From NCBI GenBank assembly GCA_051453625.1, contig JBOZIK010000001.1:19469583-19531720 (forward strand): DNA of 62,138 nt, given 5' to 3'. Below are positions 33,766 to 46,101 of this stretch, one piece after another. Each line of letters begins with the position of its first letter. Position 1 is the stretch's first letter. This DNA comes from Welwitschia mirabilis (Eukaryota > Gnetophyta > Gnetopsida > Welwitschiales). Made by a program: the position numbers and the translations under genes. A model generated the notes under the pieces. It saw only the letters and a list, made by a program, of their open reading frames with translations, ran no database searches and was not told the origin of the DNA.

Positions 33766-33887
33766 CTTGGAGGCCGCTATAATAGTGCATCATGTAATTA
33801 TCCCCTTTGATAATAATTGTTATAAAACCAAAGGACTAATGTATTTAGAAGATATCTTAGATTGACCATTTATAAAATGGAAGAATT

Positions 33888-34395
33888 TAGAGTGTAAAAT
33901 ATAAGAATAATAATGGTAAAATAATGTGTAATAACAAAAAAAAGAGACAAGACAGACTAAAATTTAATGTGGCTTAGCAGTTTATCTACCTCCATTAAAA
34001 AGGGGATTCACCTTTCTTATTACAAAAGGAAGAAAAAAATAGGAGAGATTACAACTTAGTTTTGTAAGTAAAAAATACTATTCTATCTCATAGCAAGATA
34101 CACTCTGTCATCAAAGAACCAATAATTCAAACAAGCCAACAATGCTTGTGATGATATACAACTAAATGTGTTATAATGTACAAATCTATTTTGCATAGGA
34201 TATTCTTAGGGCTAGTTACATAAACCTAGGGTTAGGGTTAAATAAGGAAAACCATAAAATAAGCATGCTCTATCATATACTAATTTTGATTCATGCTCAT
34301 CTTAACTAATGACAACATTTGCAAAATAACTAGCTTAGGGTGACAGTAAATTTAAGAAAATGATGAAAGAGCCAATTTAAGGTTTATATTCAAAT
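33888..34395 (-). repeat. LTR shared by copia-1 and copia-2
   Basis: Mate of 16931-17391, more A-rich. On its low side lies the copia-1 gag start (33765); on its high side ATATCCACTACATG (34391 on) resembles the polypurine-tract side of the other LTR and leads into RNase H of another copia. So one LTR is flanked by two copia interiors. Confidence 0.75.
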
Positions 34396-37300
34396 ATCCA
34401 CTACATGAATAAAACATTTATAGGATCTGAAATATTTAGACATGACTTATAGGATAATTATTCTAGTTTTTTATTATTACTCTATGTTGGATTGCATCTA
34501 CATCTTTAAGCATCATTTTATATAAATTTATTCCCAAATTTACTAGCATGAAACTAGCTTTTACACTTAGAAGGCATACATATATCATCTTTTATGAAAG
34601 TACTTTGGTTAATTCTATCATATTTATGTTTTCTCATTGTATAATTTTCAAACTTAAATAATAGAGTCTTATATAATTCAAATGTTTAAAACATTTTGAT
34701 TTTGAAGTATATTAATGTTGGGTAGTCAAACTTTTAGATTATTAATATGTAAAATAAATCATAATACTAATCCTCCTTCTAAGCGGATAAAAAATTTTAG
34801 ATCAAATGAGATCTATTTTAAACTTATAATCATAAAAAATATCTTTTAATAGATTTCTCATAATTTTTATTTTTGATAGCACATTACACTGATTGGACCT
34901 TGGTTACCATACATTTTTTTTATGTCACCTTATATGATTATAATGAACTACAAAGTCTTTAACGTTCTACTCCTTTCCATAAGCTTGAAAGGTCTTAGAA
35001 AAAATATCATAGAGGCTCATATGCATACATACATGCACACACATGCATATGCAAATAGACACACACAATTACAACTACTAAAGAAATAAGTTATCAAAGG
35101 AAAACCTTAACCTATACATTAAATATCCTAGGTGGTTTAAATTTCTATAGATAATCATGTAGAAGAAAATCATCTAAGAGGATTATTTAATCAAATTTTT
35201 CTAGCCTTTAAGTTATTTAGACTTGAGTTGTCTAAAAGTTTTATTAAAATATTTGTAACCTACTCTAAAGTTTGAACAAACTATGCTTCATTTTGGGAAA
35301 GTTCATGTATTAAGTAAACTTTTATATTTGTATGATCATAAAACACTATATTTTTAAACATTTTGATTGCTAATTAATTATCCACATATAGCTTTATTGC
35401 TTCTTTCTATGAGAGGTTCAAAGTCTCTAATAATTTAAACATTCATATAACCTCTTTGCTTGCTTCCAAAGTAGACACATATTTTACTTCTATTAAAAAA
35501 TATGTTGCTATCCTTACTACTTGTATCTTTATGAGATTGAAAATAACCCTAAAAAGTTAGGTAATGTGTTATTAATCTCTTAGTAGCCCACCATCAAACA
35601 AAGCTTAAACTTGAAAATGCTTTTATGTTGAACTTGTGATTATGCTTATATTATAAACTAACATTATGTTTCTCATGTAGGTACCTTAGAACCTGTATCA
35701 CCTAGTGATGATGTATTTTCTTGGATCTTTTTTTGTGTACATTTTTAATATTTTAATTGCATATGAAATATCGAATCAAATTTTGGTAACGTATACAAAA
35801 ATTTCAATTAGTCTATGGTAAATATTAGTATTTAGAAAGTTTTCATCTATAATTAACTTAAGGTTTTACTCATTGAAGTAAGTGTGTTTACATAATTTAT
35901 TTAAACTTATACGACATATACTTAATGTACTTTATTTAAGATAATGAAATTCTTTAGTTTTCTAAAAGTACCTTCACACATAGATAATATCTCATTACTC
36001 TAAGGTTAATGATATTAAAGTTCTTGAGTTGATATTCCTTTACATTCTGAATTGTCTTTTTCATGATCCTTAGTTATTACAATTTCATTAATAAATATGA
36101 TAACATAGATGTTAGAATATCATTTAAAAGTATGATAACATATGTAATCCTACCCTTTGAATGTTTGATTAGAAAAAAAAGTTGCATTTATATTCAAGTA
36201 GTTATACAATTCAAATACCCGTTTTGTTAAGCTTTTGTTTAAGCTAGTTGCATTCATCTAATGTAATGAGATCTTCCTTAGACTATGAAAAAAAAAGGAT
36301 ATCTCAAAAAAGTATGTTTTTTCTTTTTTTTTAAAAGGTAAACTTTAGATAATTTATTATTTCTCTATTTTTAATAAGTAAGACTACTTAGGCATGTGAT
36401 TATAATTTGTTAAATGTTGTAGAAAAATCAATGCATAAAATCAAGATCCAAACACTATGAAGTGTCAAAAATTATAATCACAATCTATTCATCATTCATT
36501 AAGTGATTCTTTATTCTTTCTTAGTAGATGATTCAATGTCCAAGCTAAGGTATCTAGGGATTTACCCCACAAATAGACAAGGTGATTCTTAGAGATGAAT
36601 TTTGCTCTCACCATTTCTAGAAGTATGTGATTCATTCCTTTAGCATCCTAATTCTATTATGATGTAACTAAAGCAATTAGTTAATGTGTAATTTCATGTC
36701 TTCTATAAATTTTGAGAATTTTTTAGAGGTGTACACTTCTTTAGTATTTATACATGATGTCTTAATCTGGAATCTTAACTTCTTTTCAATAAATTATTTT
36801 CTTTTGTAAAACAAATATAGGGCTTGAATCTTATGTTTAAAAGTAACTAAGAAAGTAGCAGTGTATGTTTAGAAATGTTAGAATGCACTCACTCTAATTC
36901 GTTATTGAACTTTGATGACTCTTTTTAAATGATTTCCTAGTAGCCTTTCTCAAAACACAAGCTCTACATTCTATAGTTATTACCTACAATCCTTAAGAAC
37001 TCATTTAAGATTGAAGATCCTTTTAATAAAACATGATCAAATCATGTATGTCAAAGATCCTTTTTATAAGGCATTCATGAATCCTTCATCTTGTAAACCT
37101 TACATTAGTATGCTACCTCCTTAAAAGTACTTAAGACAATAATTTCCTATTTTTCTATTAGAGTTCTTCCATTCAAGTGCATCAAGTTTTTAAAATGTCT
37201 AATAAGATAAGATACACATTTTTTCTTGATATCCACTTTCCCACATATTCTTGCCATTTGGAAATTAAATCCCTTTCTTGTTAAGATATAAGTGATAATA

Positions 37301-37720
37301 TANNNNNNNNNNAAAAATGTATATAACATTTCTTAATTAGAGTCTTTGTACTTCATTTGAAAGTTGAATCAATACCAACCCGATTACCCTTATTGGTTGT
37401 GTATTCTTTTTTACCATTCACATTGTACTATGAAAAAGGATGTTTAACTTAAGGAGTAAATCCTTGTTAGGATTCCTCTATCAAGCAGATCTGATGTCTA
37501 ATATTCAATAGTTGATGATAGCTTATACATTCACAAAATTTATCTTATCCTAGTTACAAATAAGCATAGAATGCATTTAATGATAAGATCCTAAACATTT
37601 TATGAAATATGTGTCTATCACACCCACAAAGGACATAGAATTTTTAGTATTATAACTAGAAGTATACTTCTATCTTATCTATTTTATTTTACTTAATAGT
37701 CTTAACTCTTTACTTGGATC
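34396..37720 (-). pseudogene. Copia-2 pol remains
   Basis: Minus strand, highly decayed. RNase H: KYVSTLEASKEVI, LLETLNLS, IKLYVDN, MFKNIVFYDHTNIKVYLIHE (about 35270-35520). RT box region IIFINEIVITKDHEK (about 36060-36110), where YVDD has become FINE. Integrase C-terminal part MNHILLEMVRAKFISKNHLV then LWGKSLDTLAWTLNHLLRK (about 36510-36650). Protease-side frames TQPIRVIGLVLIQLS (about 37360-37400). Order and strand fit a copia whose 3' LTR is 33888-34395. A 10-N gap sits at 37303-37312. Confidence 0.75.
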
Positions 37721-38931
37721 TTAGTCAAAACCTTGTTGATTGCAAATATTTACACAAAAACACATGCTAGTATAGATGTAAGTTAATTCAAATTTCGTAA
37801 TCCATCAAAGGCAATAAGCTCAAAGTTAGGGAATTGATTTTGATAAATTATTTTTATCTTTTTTTATTAAGGTAAATAAAAATAAGAACAATGTAGAAAT
37901 ATACTGCAAGATAATCCTAATGAAATGCTTATAAATGAAATGCAATCAAAGATACTCTAAGTAATAGATCTACCTGACTACCAATATGTCACCAAGATAG
38001 GCCCTTATAACCTAGATTAATCAAGAAATATTATCACTAGACCTAACCAATGTAGTAGATAAGGTACACCAAACAAAATATAATAGAATGCAACTATTAT
38101 AGTTATGAAAATTCAACATGGAATGAAATGCAATAACTACACTAAAAATGTCAACCTGTTAAAGGTTGCTCTTATGATCTATATCAACTATAAAGCTATC
38201 ACAAAATTATAACCAACATAAATCATAAGGAAAATTTACATCATGAAAATAAAGCAGCTATTTCATAATCTCAAATCAATCATTCACTTACAAAGTAGTA
38301 ACACTTTAATGGAGAATACATAACCCAACACTAAGGAAGATTTTTCTTTGTAGCTATGGATGGATATTTTATCCTTCGATCTCCTGTTACAAGATTTTCA
38401 GGTACAAAAGATGGTTTTTACAAGTGAGGGCAAGGAGATATTTATATCTTTGAAGAAAACCCTAATAGCACAAATAAAATCCTAGCAATACAAATGGATG
38501 CGTGACCTCATTACAAAGTTAGGTGCATCAATTACATAAAATAAATGTCATCTTGACTATCGTCTAGATGACAATGGGGATGGTTTCACATCATAAATGA
38601 TAAGACACTAGCTTTTAACTCTAGTCTAAGTTAGCATCCTTATCAGCTTCTAATGTGCTGTCATCCATTACAGTCATCCGGATGACTATGGGGACGTCAT
38701 CCTTCTAAATTCTTCAACTAAGTAAAATTAACCTCCTAAATCATTATACTTCTCCTTAGAATGCTACATATCAAAATTCGATTGAAATTCCTTCAAATAT
38801 ATTAAAGATTACACATTTCTGTGATCATTTATTGGTTCTTCATAATCGTTGAAACTCTACTTAAACCTATCTAAATGTATTAAAAAAACTCAAAATACCC
38901 AATCACATATATACAATTTGACATCGTAACA
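37721..38931 (-). repeat. 3' LTR of the Athila-like element
   Basis: About 1.21 kb. Lacks the outer 25-30 bp present at 44115-44145 in its mate. Contains two of the GTCATC-x-GATGAC palindromes. Confidence 0.8.
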
Positions 38932-39139
38932 TAGCCCCTCACTTAGCCTTATTAGTCCCTGACAAAGTGAGTGAACAACAATAATTGTGAGCCAAATTAA
39001 CTAAGATAAATCATAACTAGGTAAACATGAATTTAGTTTATATATCTTATCATGTAGGATTAAATATCAACATCTAATGAAATTTATGTATTACCTTTGC
39101 AGGATGTCTAATTATGCTAGTGTTCAGTATTTCATTCGG

Positions 39140-39233
39140 ATGACCATGTGGATGAGAGGTTCAACAAATCAGAATGATAATTAAGTATGACCATGGGGAT
39201 GAGAGGTTCAACAAATCGGAATGATAATTAAGT
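39140..39233. repeat. 47-bp tandem repeat, two copies
   Basis: 39140-39186 and 39187-39233 differ at two or three positions. Each contains ATGACCATGKGGATGAGAGG and AATGATAATTAAGT. Confidence 0.9.
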
Positions 39234-41239
39234 ACCTTTAAAAATAATCATCAGAAAAATTAGAGTACTATAATCTACATTAGACCCTTTCTTAAAACAT
39301 TTGTCACATCATCATATAAAAATTGAATGTCATACATAAAAATTATTATAAGACATAACCATGATAGCTTAGAAAAATGATGATGTGTATATAATCAAAA
39401 CAAAGATAACTAAAAAATGATGTGTATGAACTAATTAATGCATTTTAAGTATAATCCACAATGTGTAAATACATAAAAAATAATTATAACATTACTCCCT
39501 TTAGGATGCTATAGAGAAGTCTATACAATATATTATAGGTGGACGTGAAGAAGGAAGATGCTTCTTCTTAACTGGAAAATTCATACTGAGAGCTTGATGC
39601 CTAGTTCATGTCCTACTAAATAATATTCATAATGCATATCACACAAATAATATGAAATCATAACCAGACTATCACATCTCATATATGTATCATGAAAGCT
39701 TAAAAATGACTCTCAAAATTAAAATTTTTACTCAAAAATATTTTAAAAGTATGTCTTACCCCCATTTGTAAATTAATAAATCCCATATTGGATTAACATA
39801 AGTTCTTAAGTGTCATCCATCTACATCATCTAGATGACCAGATAGCTTATAAGCTTTAAAGCAGAATTGACAAAAAGTGAAGTCCAGGTAAGGTAAGATA
39901 GTCAATGACAAGAATAGTGAGGTTTCAAAAGATAAGAATCTCATCATGGTAAAAGAGTTGAAAGTTGAAAGAATTTAAGGTAAGATAAAAGGATGTCATG
40001 ATAGGGCAATGATAATGCCCTAAGAAAGAAAAGCAATGCTAAGGAAAATCCTCAAATGTGTCCAAGATTAAAAGAATTCAAGATTAGCAAGTGAATGTGC
40101 TAAACACAAAAAGATGATAAAATAACATAGGGAGAAATTAGCATTACAAAATAAGAAAAAATTATTTGCAAAGTGCTTTAAAAAAAATAGTCAACCCCTA
40201 TGAATAAAATCCGTGATCGAAAAAAACAATAAGAAAACTACTAAATGATAAAGTCATAAGTATTGTGATGAAAAAGTATGGAGTTGACTTTGAAATACTA
40301 AGTAAAATGACTAAGGAAAACAAAATGAAAATCGACAACCAGAAACATGAAGAATATTACATACCTATCCTAAATTTTAACCTAGTAAAGTCCCCCAGTA
40401 GAAGTTACAAAATCACCTGATTAATGATGCATGATATAATGTAAAAACTTCATAAAGTACTACTTGAATAGGTAGTGATTATGATAAGGCCAAGTATATC
40501 TAATGTTTTAAATCAATTAATGATAATATCAAAAGCTACTTAGAAATAGACTCACCTTATTACACCCTAAAACACATCAAAATTCTAAACAGTGAAATGA
40601 TTATGTGAGAGTACTACATGTACTAAGAGTCTAGAAAATAAATAATGCCTCTGATGATACTAAGAACATCATTAATTTCATAGCCTCTAAGTGATTAGTA
40701 TTATTTCATAATAAGGGTTGTGAAACCACTATTAGAGGAGTAAGAACTCATAAAGCATGATTAAGTAATCCCCCACTAGAGTTTCCATAGTTACCAATAC
40801 TATCAAAGATTCCTCTCAGGAAAATTTACCTAGTATGATAGGATGTCATGGTGACCATGTTTTGTAGCTTAGATAGAAAAGATCATGAGCATTATTGTTT
40901 TTTTTTGAAATAAAACCCACATAACCAAGTACTCTTAAGGACGAGGATGAAATAATTAGATGATAAATAGGGAACCATACATTCAAATAACTAAATACTT
41001 ATACCATTAAGAAATAATAAAAGAATCGAGACATCTTACTTTAGAATGAAGTTCATAGATGTATGAATGTATTAAGATTAGGTGAATCCAATATTATCAC
41101 TTTAAAATTCCTAAGTAAAAGATTGCTACTCATAGTAATTTTATAAAGTGATACATAAGTCAAGTTAAGGATGTTCAAATAATAGCATGACATCCACAAA
41201 AGAAAATGACTAAGGAAGAATGTAGACAATGGTATAAGG

Positions 41240-41480
41240 GAAGTCCTTCTCATCAACTAGGGATTCCAAGACAAGTGCTTCTATTATGTTCAAGGCTTAA
41301 TTGGTAGGTAACTCATAGAATTTTAACCTTTGTTTATTAACTTTCTAAATTTTATCAATGTTTGGATCAAAGATTTTAAATAATCTATTAGAATGCACTT
41401 TTTCTAAAAGATAAGGATCTAACCATTTAGAGGTTAACTTATTAGGTAAAAGATGCACTCTTGTATTGCACAAAATAACT
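41240..41480 (-). pseudogene. Gypsy integrase C-terminus
   Basis: Minus strand: LVILCNTRVHLLPNKLTSKW, LDPYLLEKVHSNRLFKIFDP, then KVNKQRLKFYELP. The 'F-G-L-S-W-GP--V--V---G-V-I', 'VNGQRLK-Y' pattern is the integrase C-terminal tail of Athila/Tat gypsy elements. One stop between NIDKI and KVNKQ. The DDE core is missing upstream. Confidence 0.78.
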
Positions 41481-42429
41481 AATTAACCGAATTTAAGGAA
41501 TGACACATAAAAATAAAAGCCAAGAACAGAGACATATTAACATAAAATAATAAGAAAATACCAAAGAAAGATTAAAATATCAAAAAAAAGTTTTATTCAG
41601 ATCCAACACTTTGTTTAAAAGAAAAAGAAATATTTATTTTTCTAAGGCCATGGTCCTAAGTATTGTACTTTTTAGAAAAATAAGAATCAAACCGAATAGA
41701 GACCAGTTGATAAAACATAAAATATATACAATAATTTTTGAGTAAAATTAGTTGAATGTAAATAAAGTAAAAGGATAAAACCATAATAACAGAAATTTTA
41801 AAATCTAAATAAGAGAAGAAGAAATGATAAATTTCATTAACAAGTAATCTCTTATTGAATCATCATAAATCATAATTATCATTACATAATTCACTCAAGG
41901 AACTACTCAAAGAATGGATCCAACAAATTTTTTAAGGCTTTTTAGGATGTTTAGTGAGATTAAGAAGCTTTCTAATGTCAAACTAAAGATATGGATTTTC
42001 ATCAAGGAGGTAAGGCTTTTTCCAATTTAGAATTTCAAGATATCCCAAGTCATACTTTTGAAAAGAATTATTACTAAAGACATAAGGTAAATTTTACATG
42101 GTAGGAGAAGGAAGAACATTACTTTGAGTATTAGATGGAGTTTTAAGAGAAGGAGATTAAGAGATATTAGGAATAGACTCTTCAAAATTATGGGTTTCAT
42201 TAAAATCAAGGAAAGTGTCTTTGAGAATTGCATGAATGTTCAAATGGAAGAGATGGAAAAATGTTACTATTGTCAAGATCACAAAATAAAATAAAAGTAG
42301 AAGTAGAAAAAAGGATGTTATTTGGAGTTTTAGATAAAAGAAAAAGTAGAAGATATAGAGAAACATGGCTAAAATATTCAGATTGGTTTGTTGCATTGGA
42401 ATGAACAAGTCTATCCTCTAGTAAGTTTG

Positions 42430-43300
42430 ACTAAATCTCTATAAGCCCTTTATTATGTTTCTTTTCTTCATTGTTATCTTCATCATTACTTTGTTGAATT
42501 GTTTCTTCACTTTTCTTATCATTATCTTTGACTATATCTTCCTTCTCTTGTTGAGTATTATTGTTATTTTCCAAGTTGTTAGATTCATTAAAGAGATCAT
42601 AAAGACAAATTTGTTCATCATCTTCTTCCTTATCCTCCTGTTTTTCATCACGTTATTTCATTTCATTATTCTCCAAATTATTAGATTTATCAAAAAGTTC
42701 ATAAAGAGAAATGTGATCATTATCTCCATTATGGACTAAAAATTTTCATATTATTCATAAAATAATTCCTCTATTTCATCTGGATTTTCCAGTAGTAAAT
42801 TAATTCCAAGGATATAATCTAGTATCTTAATTTCATCATCTGATGAATAATCATCCTCATCCTTATTTAATAATTGAGTTGAATCATCAATGTCTTTATT
42901 TTGATCATCTCCTAACAAGTGGGATGTTGTAATTTGATTTAAAATTTCATTTTTCTATTTTAAAGCAAGAATTGTTGCCACTTGTTCCTAAGTTTTTCTC
43001 ATTTTTCTCAAGGTGGAATGCAGTAAAACAACTAGAATAAGTTTTAAAATGTTACGTTGTAAAAGAATCTTGAGATAGTTGACTTTATAACATAGTTTGT
43101 TAAAAGATCCTAATTAGATTTTCTATGTTCTTGCTTTGATTTTCTAAATTTTTGTTTGTATTTTCTTATGTCTTCTTCGTTTCTTTAATTGACTCATGAA
43201 GGGAATCTTCATATTTTTCATAATAATTCATGGAAAATGGTTGGGCTTTGCTAAAATAATTTTAAGATGATTTTCTAAATGAGGTGGAATCCCTAAAATG
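42430..43300 (-). pseudogene. Acidic gag-side region with a repeated peptide
   Basis: Minus strand. About 43200-42980 gives a Lys/Glu coiled segment (SIKETKK, NLENQSKNIENLIRI) and a VATILALK stretch where Athila gag has NAITLRSG. Then LGDDQNKDIDDSTQLLNKDE, DDYSSDDEIKILDYILG. Near 42670-42720 reads ISLYELFDKSNNLEN and near 42565-42615 ICLYDLFNESNNLEN: a duplicated 15-residue unit. A Glu/Asp/Asn/Gln-rich tail follows. The hydrophobic plus-strand ORF over 42455-42739 is its antisense shadow. Confidence 0.55.
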
Positions 43301-44091
43301 TTGAAAGTATTTATTATTATTTCTACATGAAGCCTAAAAAGAAGAGGGGAAAAAATAAGAAGATTAAAAAGAGGAAGGGGTCCAATTCCTAGTCTTAACA
43401 TCATTTAGTATTATCCATCCTCTTTCTACAAAAATTTCTGAAAGTGTTCTTTTATCATTATTTTTCAAAAATTCTCAAGTTTCTCCTTCTTTCTATAAAA
43501 ATTTCTTAAAGTATCATTTTATCTCTATTCATAGAAATAGATAAGAAAGATGAAACAATAAGAATTAATTATCATGTTAACAAAGATAAGTACAATTGCT
43601 CTGATATTTCATATTTTTACTAGAATTGTTTAGATCCTTAATACTTTAAAAAAAAAAAATCCTTGCATAAACTTCATCTTGCATGTTGTCTGGACGATGT
43701 TCTAGGACAATCACTTATATAGAAATAAAAAATGAAAGCAGAGAAAGATAGATTCATAGGGGAAAAAAAAGAGAATAAAAATAACACTAACACTCATCTG
43801 CTTAGTTGTCTAGATGATAAAAGAGATGATATTAACTTTATTACACAACTAAAAATAAAAAACCCTAGTTTGCAAAAAGAATAAAATCCTTAGTTATGGG
43901 CCATCATCCACGTGAGTCACTTAGATAATAGTGGGGATAAAAAGGTGTTATTTGCATTATGAAAATAAAAAATTGTATAAATAAAACTATAGAGTGTAGA
44001 ATAAAAGTACAATGCTATTACAAACAAATAACTTGAATTAAATTCTAAGGTACTTATCTATTGTAGCAACAATCTTCTAGCTCCTTGTGGT

Positions 44092-44111
44092 CTTCCCTGG
44101 TAATGACATCA
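44092..44111 (-). other. Decayed Asp-tRNA primer-binding site
   Basis: Minus strand TGATGTCATTACCAGGGAA. Against the usual TGGCGCCGTTGCCGGGGAA it differs at six positions, all C-to-T or G-to-A. That pattern is expected from long-term cytosine methylation. Confidence 0.75.
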
Positions 44112-44114
44112 AAA

Positions 44115-45332
44115 TGTTATGGTGCATATTTATGCATTTTTAAGTCCTTAGGTAAAACCCTATTAATCACAAATATTTGCACAAAACACACACTAGTATA
44201 GATAAGAGTTAACCCAAATGTCGTAAGCTATTAAAGGTACTAGGCTTGAAGTTAGAGCATTGATTTTAATAAAGTATTTTTATCTTTTTTAATTTAAGTA
44301 AATGAAAATAAGAATAAAGCAGAAATACAATGCAAGATAACACTAATGCAATGCTTATAAATGAAATATAGTTTACTCGACTGCCAATCTCTATTACTAA
44401 AATCAACCCTTATAACCCAGATCAATCAGGAAATACTATTACTAGATCATAACCAACATAGGAAACAAGTTACATCAAATAAAATATAATGGAATTCAAT
44501 TATTATAGTTATGAAAATGCAAGATCAAATGAAACACAAATACTAAAATAACGATATCAACCTATCAAAAGTTTCCCTTATGACCTATATCAGCTATAAA
44601 GCTTTCATAGAATTATAACCAACATAAACCATAAAAAAGATGTACATAATGAAAATAAAATAACTATTTCATTAATCTTGAATCAAGAATTCACTTACAA
44701 AGCAACAACACCTCAATGGAGGATACACAACCCAACACTAAGGAAGACTTCCCTATGTAGCTATAGATGGATCTCCTGCCCTTTGATCTTCATCACAAGA
44801 TTGTCAAGTATAAAAGATGGTCTTTACAAGTGAGGGCAATGAGATATTTACATCTTTTACATAGAAAACCCTAGGAATAAAATCCTAGTAGTAAGAACAA
44901 AACCTAGCAACACAAAGGGGCACGTGACCCCATTACAAAGTTAGGTGCATAGGTTACATAAAATAAATGACATTTTGACTATCATCTAGATGATCATGGG
45001 TACGATGACATTAGCTTCTAGCTCTAGTCTAAGTTAGCATCCTTGTTAGCTTCTAATGTGCTATCATCCATTACTGTCATCTAGACGACTATAAGTATGT
45101 CATCCTTTTGAATTATCCAACTAAGTAAAACCAGCCTCTTAGATCATTATAATCCTCCTCAAAATGCTAATGATTAGAATTTTCTTGAAATGCCTTTAAA
45201 TGTGCTAACGATTACACATTTTTATGATCAGCTTATTTGTTCTTCATAATCATTGAAACTCCACTTAAACCTATGTAGATGTTCTAAAAAAGTACTCAAA
45301 ATACCCCATCAAATATATACAATTTGACATTG
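44115..45332 (-). repeat. 5' LTR of the Athila-like element
   Basis: About 1.22 kb, plus-strand start TGTTATGG. Ends GACATTGCAAGA, where its mate ends GACATCGTAACA. Followed directly by copia-2 sequence. Confidence 0.8.
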
Positions 45333-46101
45333 CAAGATTCAAGTTAAAGAGCAAATGCTTTTTAGGATTCCTTTACTAAATACCTATCATGTATAATATT
45401 TAAGAGTTAATGATATCTTATACATTTACAAAATTTATCTTAGCCTAGTTACAAGCCTAGTTACAAATAACCACAACATGCATTTAGTGATAAGATTCTA
45501 AAGCTTTTGTAAAAATACTTATCTATTACACCTACAAAGGACATAAATTTTTTAGTATTGTAAGTAGAAGTAGACCTCTATCTTATCTATTTTATTTTAC
45601 CTACTAGGCTTGTCTCTTCATTTGGATCTAATCATATAGAATTTTATATTTAAAAGTAATTTAACTCTTGTTACAACATCTTTTACACTATAAATTATCT
45701 TATTTTTAGTTTTGTTTAAGTTATCTTGATGAATCTCTTTTTTCTATTATTCTTTTTCTTAATTGACCTTTCCATTGTTGTTACCTTGATACACCCTTTA
45801 ATCTTGCTTTTTTTAATTACTACTATAATGTGCTTCATGCTCTATCATATTAGTGTTAGTGCCATTCCATGTATGAGTATGATAGTTCTTATCAAGATTT
45901 ATTAGCATTTGAATAATATTCTTAAACTTTATGGCCTTCAACTTTATAGTTACTAATAATGTCATGATGACCTAATTGTAGGCAGGTATTGTTATAACAC
46001 TTTATATCAAAAATGCCGAAGTCATAAACTATTGCTTATAGTATTTGTCAAAAATTTACTTGGTTTCTTGCATTTAATTTATAACTTTTAAGGTTTTACC
46101 C
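45333..46101 (-). pseudogene. Probable continuation of copia-2 (protease side and gag)
   Basis: 45333-45629 repeats 37446-37721, the protease-side part of copia-2. Beyond it the minus strand is A-rich and broken but shows GHHDIISNYKVEGHKV and KDVVTRVKLL, which could be the end of gag. The link to copia-2 rests on the shared block and strand rather than on clear motifs. Confidence 0.45.

Larger units (their letters stand above)
16931..34395 (-). mobile_element. Copia LTR retrotransposon (copia-1), broken by two insertions
   Basis: Minus-strand element with 3' LTR 16931-17391 and 5' LTR about 33888-34395. Interior order on the minus strand is gag (33765 downwards), zinc knuckle, protease/pre-integrase, integrase, RT, RNase H: the copia order. 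A purine tract (minus CAAGGTGGAGAT) abuts the 3' LTR. A gypsy-type element interrupts gag and a LINE interrupts RT; without them the interior is about 4 kb. No target duplication is found: AGGTG before 16931 and TCCAC after 34395 differ. That suggests the right LTR is shared with another copia interior beyond it. Stops and frameshifts are everywhere. Confidence 0.82.
37721..45332 (-). mobile_element. Athila/Tat-like gypsy element, heavily deleted
   Basis: Minus-strand element with LTRs of about 1.2 kb (37721-38931 and 44115-45332) matching from AAATATTTRCACA through ATAAAGCTATCA / GGAAGA to ATATATACAATTTGACAT. Polypurine tract at 38932-38946 (minus CTAAGTGAGGGGCTA). The primer-binding site 44092-44111 is a decayed Asp-tRNA site, the type used by Tat/Athila. 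The 5.2-kb interior has an integrase C-terminus (41240-41480) and an acidic gag-like zone (42150-43300), but no RT was found. No normal target duplication: instead about 275 bp of copia-2 sequence is present on both sides. Confidence 0.8.

Noticed and set aside
34226-34240. Telomere-like CCTAGGGTTAGGGTTA
   Set aside because: Only two units, not the plant TTTAGGG repeat, and it aligns with CCTAGGCTTAGCGTTA in the mate LTR, so it is chance drift.
42455-42739. 94-residue very hydrophobic plus-strand ORF, membrane-protein-like
   Set aside because: It is the antisense of an Asp/Glu/Asn-rich minus-strand stretch; Ile/Phe/Leu runs arise from that.
38560-45105. CRISPR-like array from the repeated palindromes
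   Set aside because: Spacing is irregular over kilobases, units are imperfect, and the DNA is plant nuclear.
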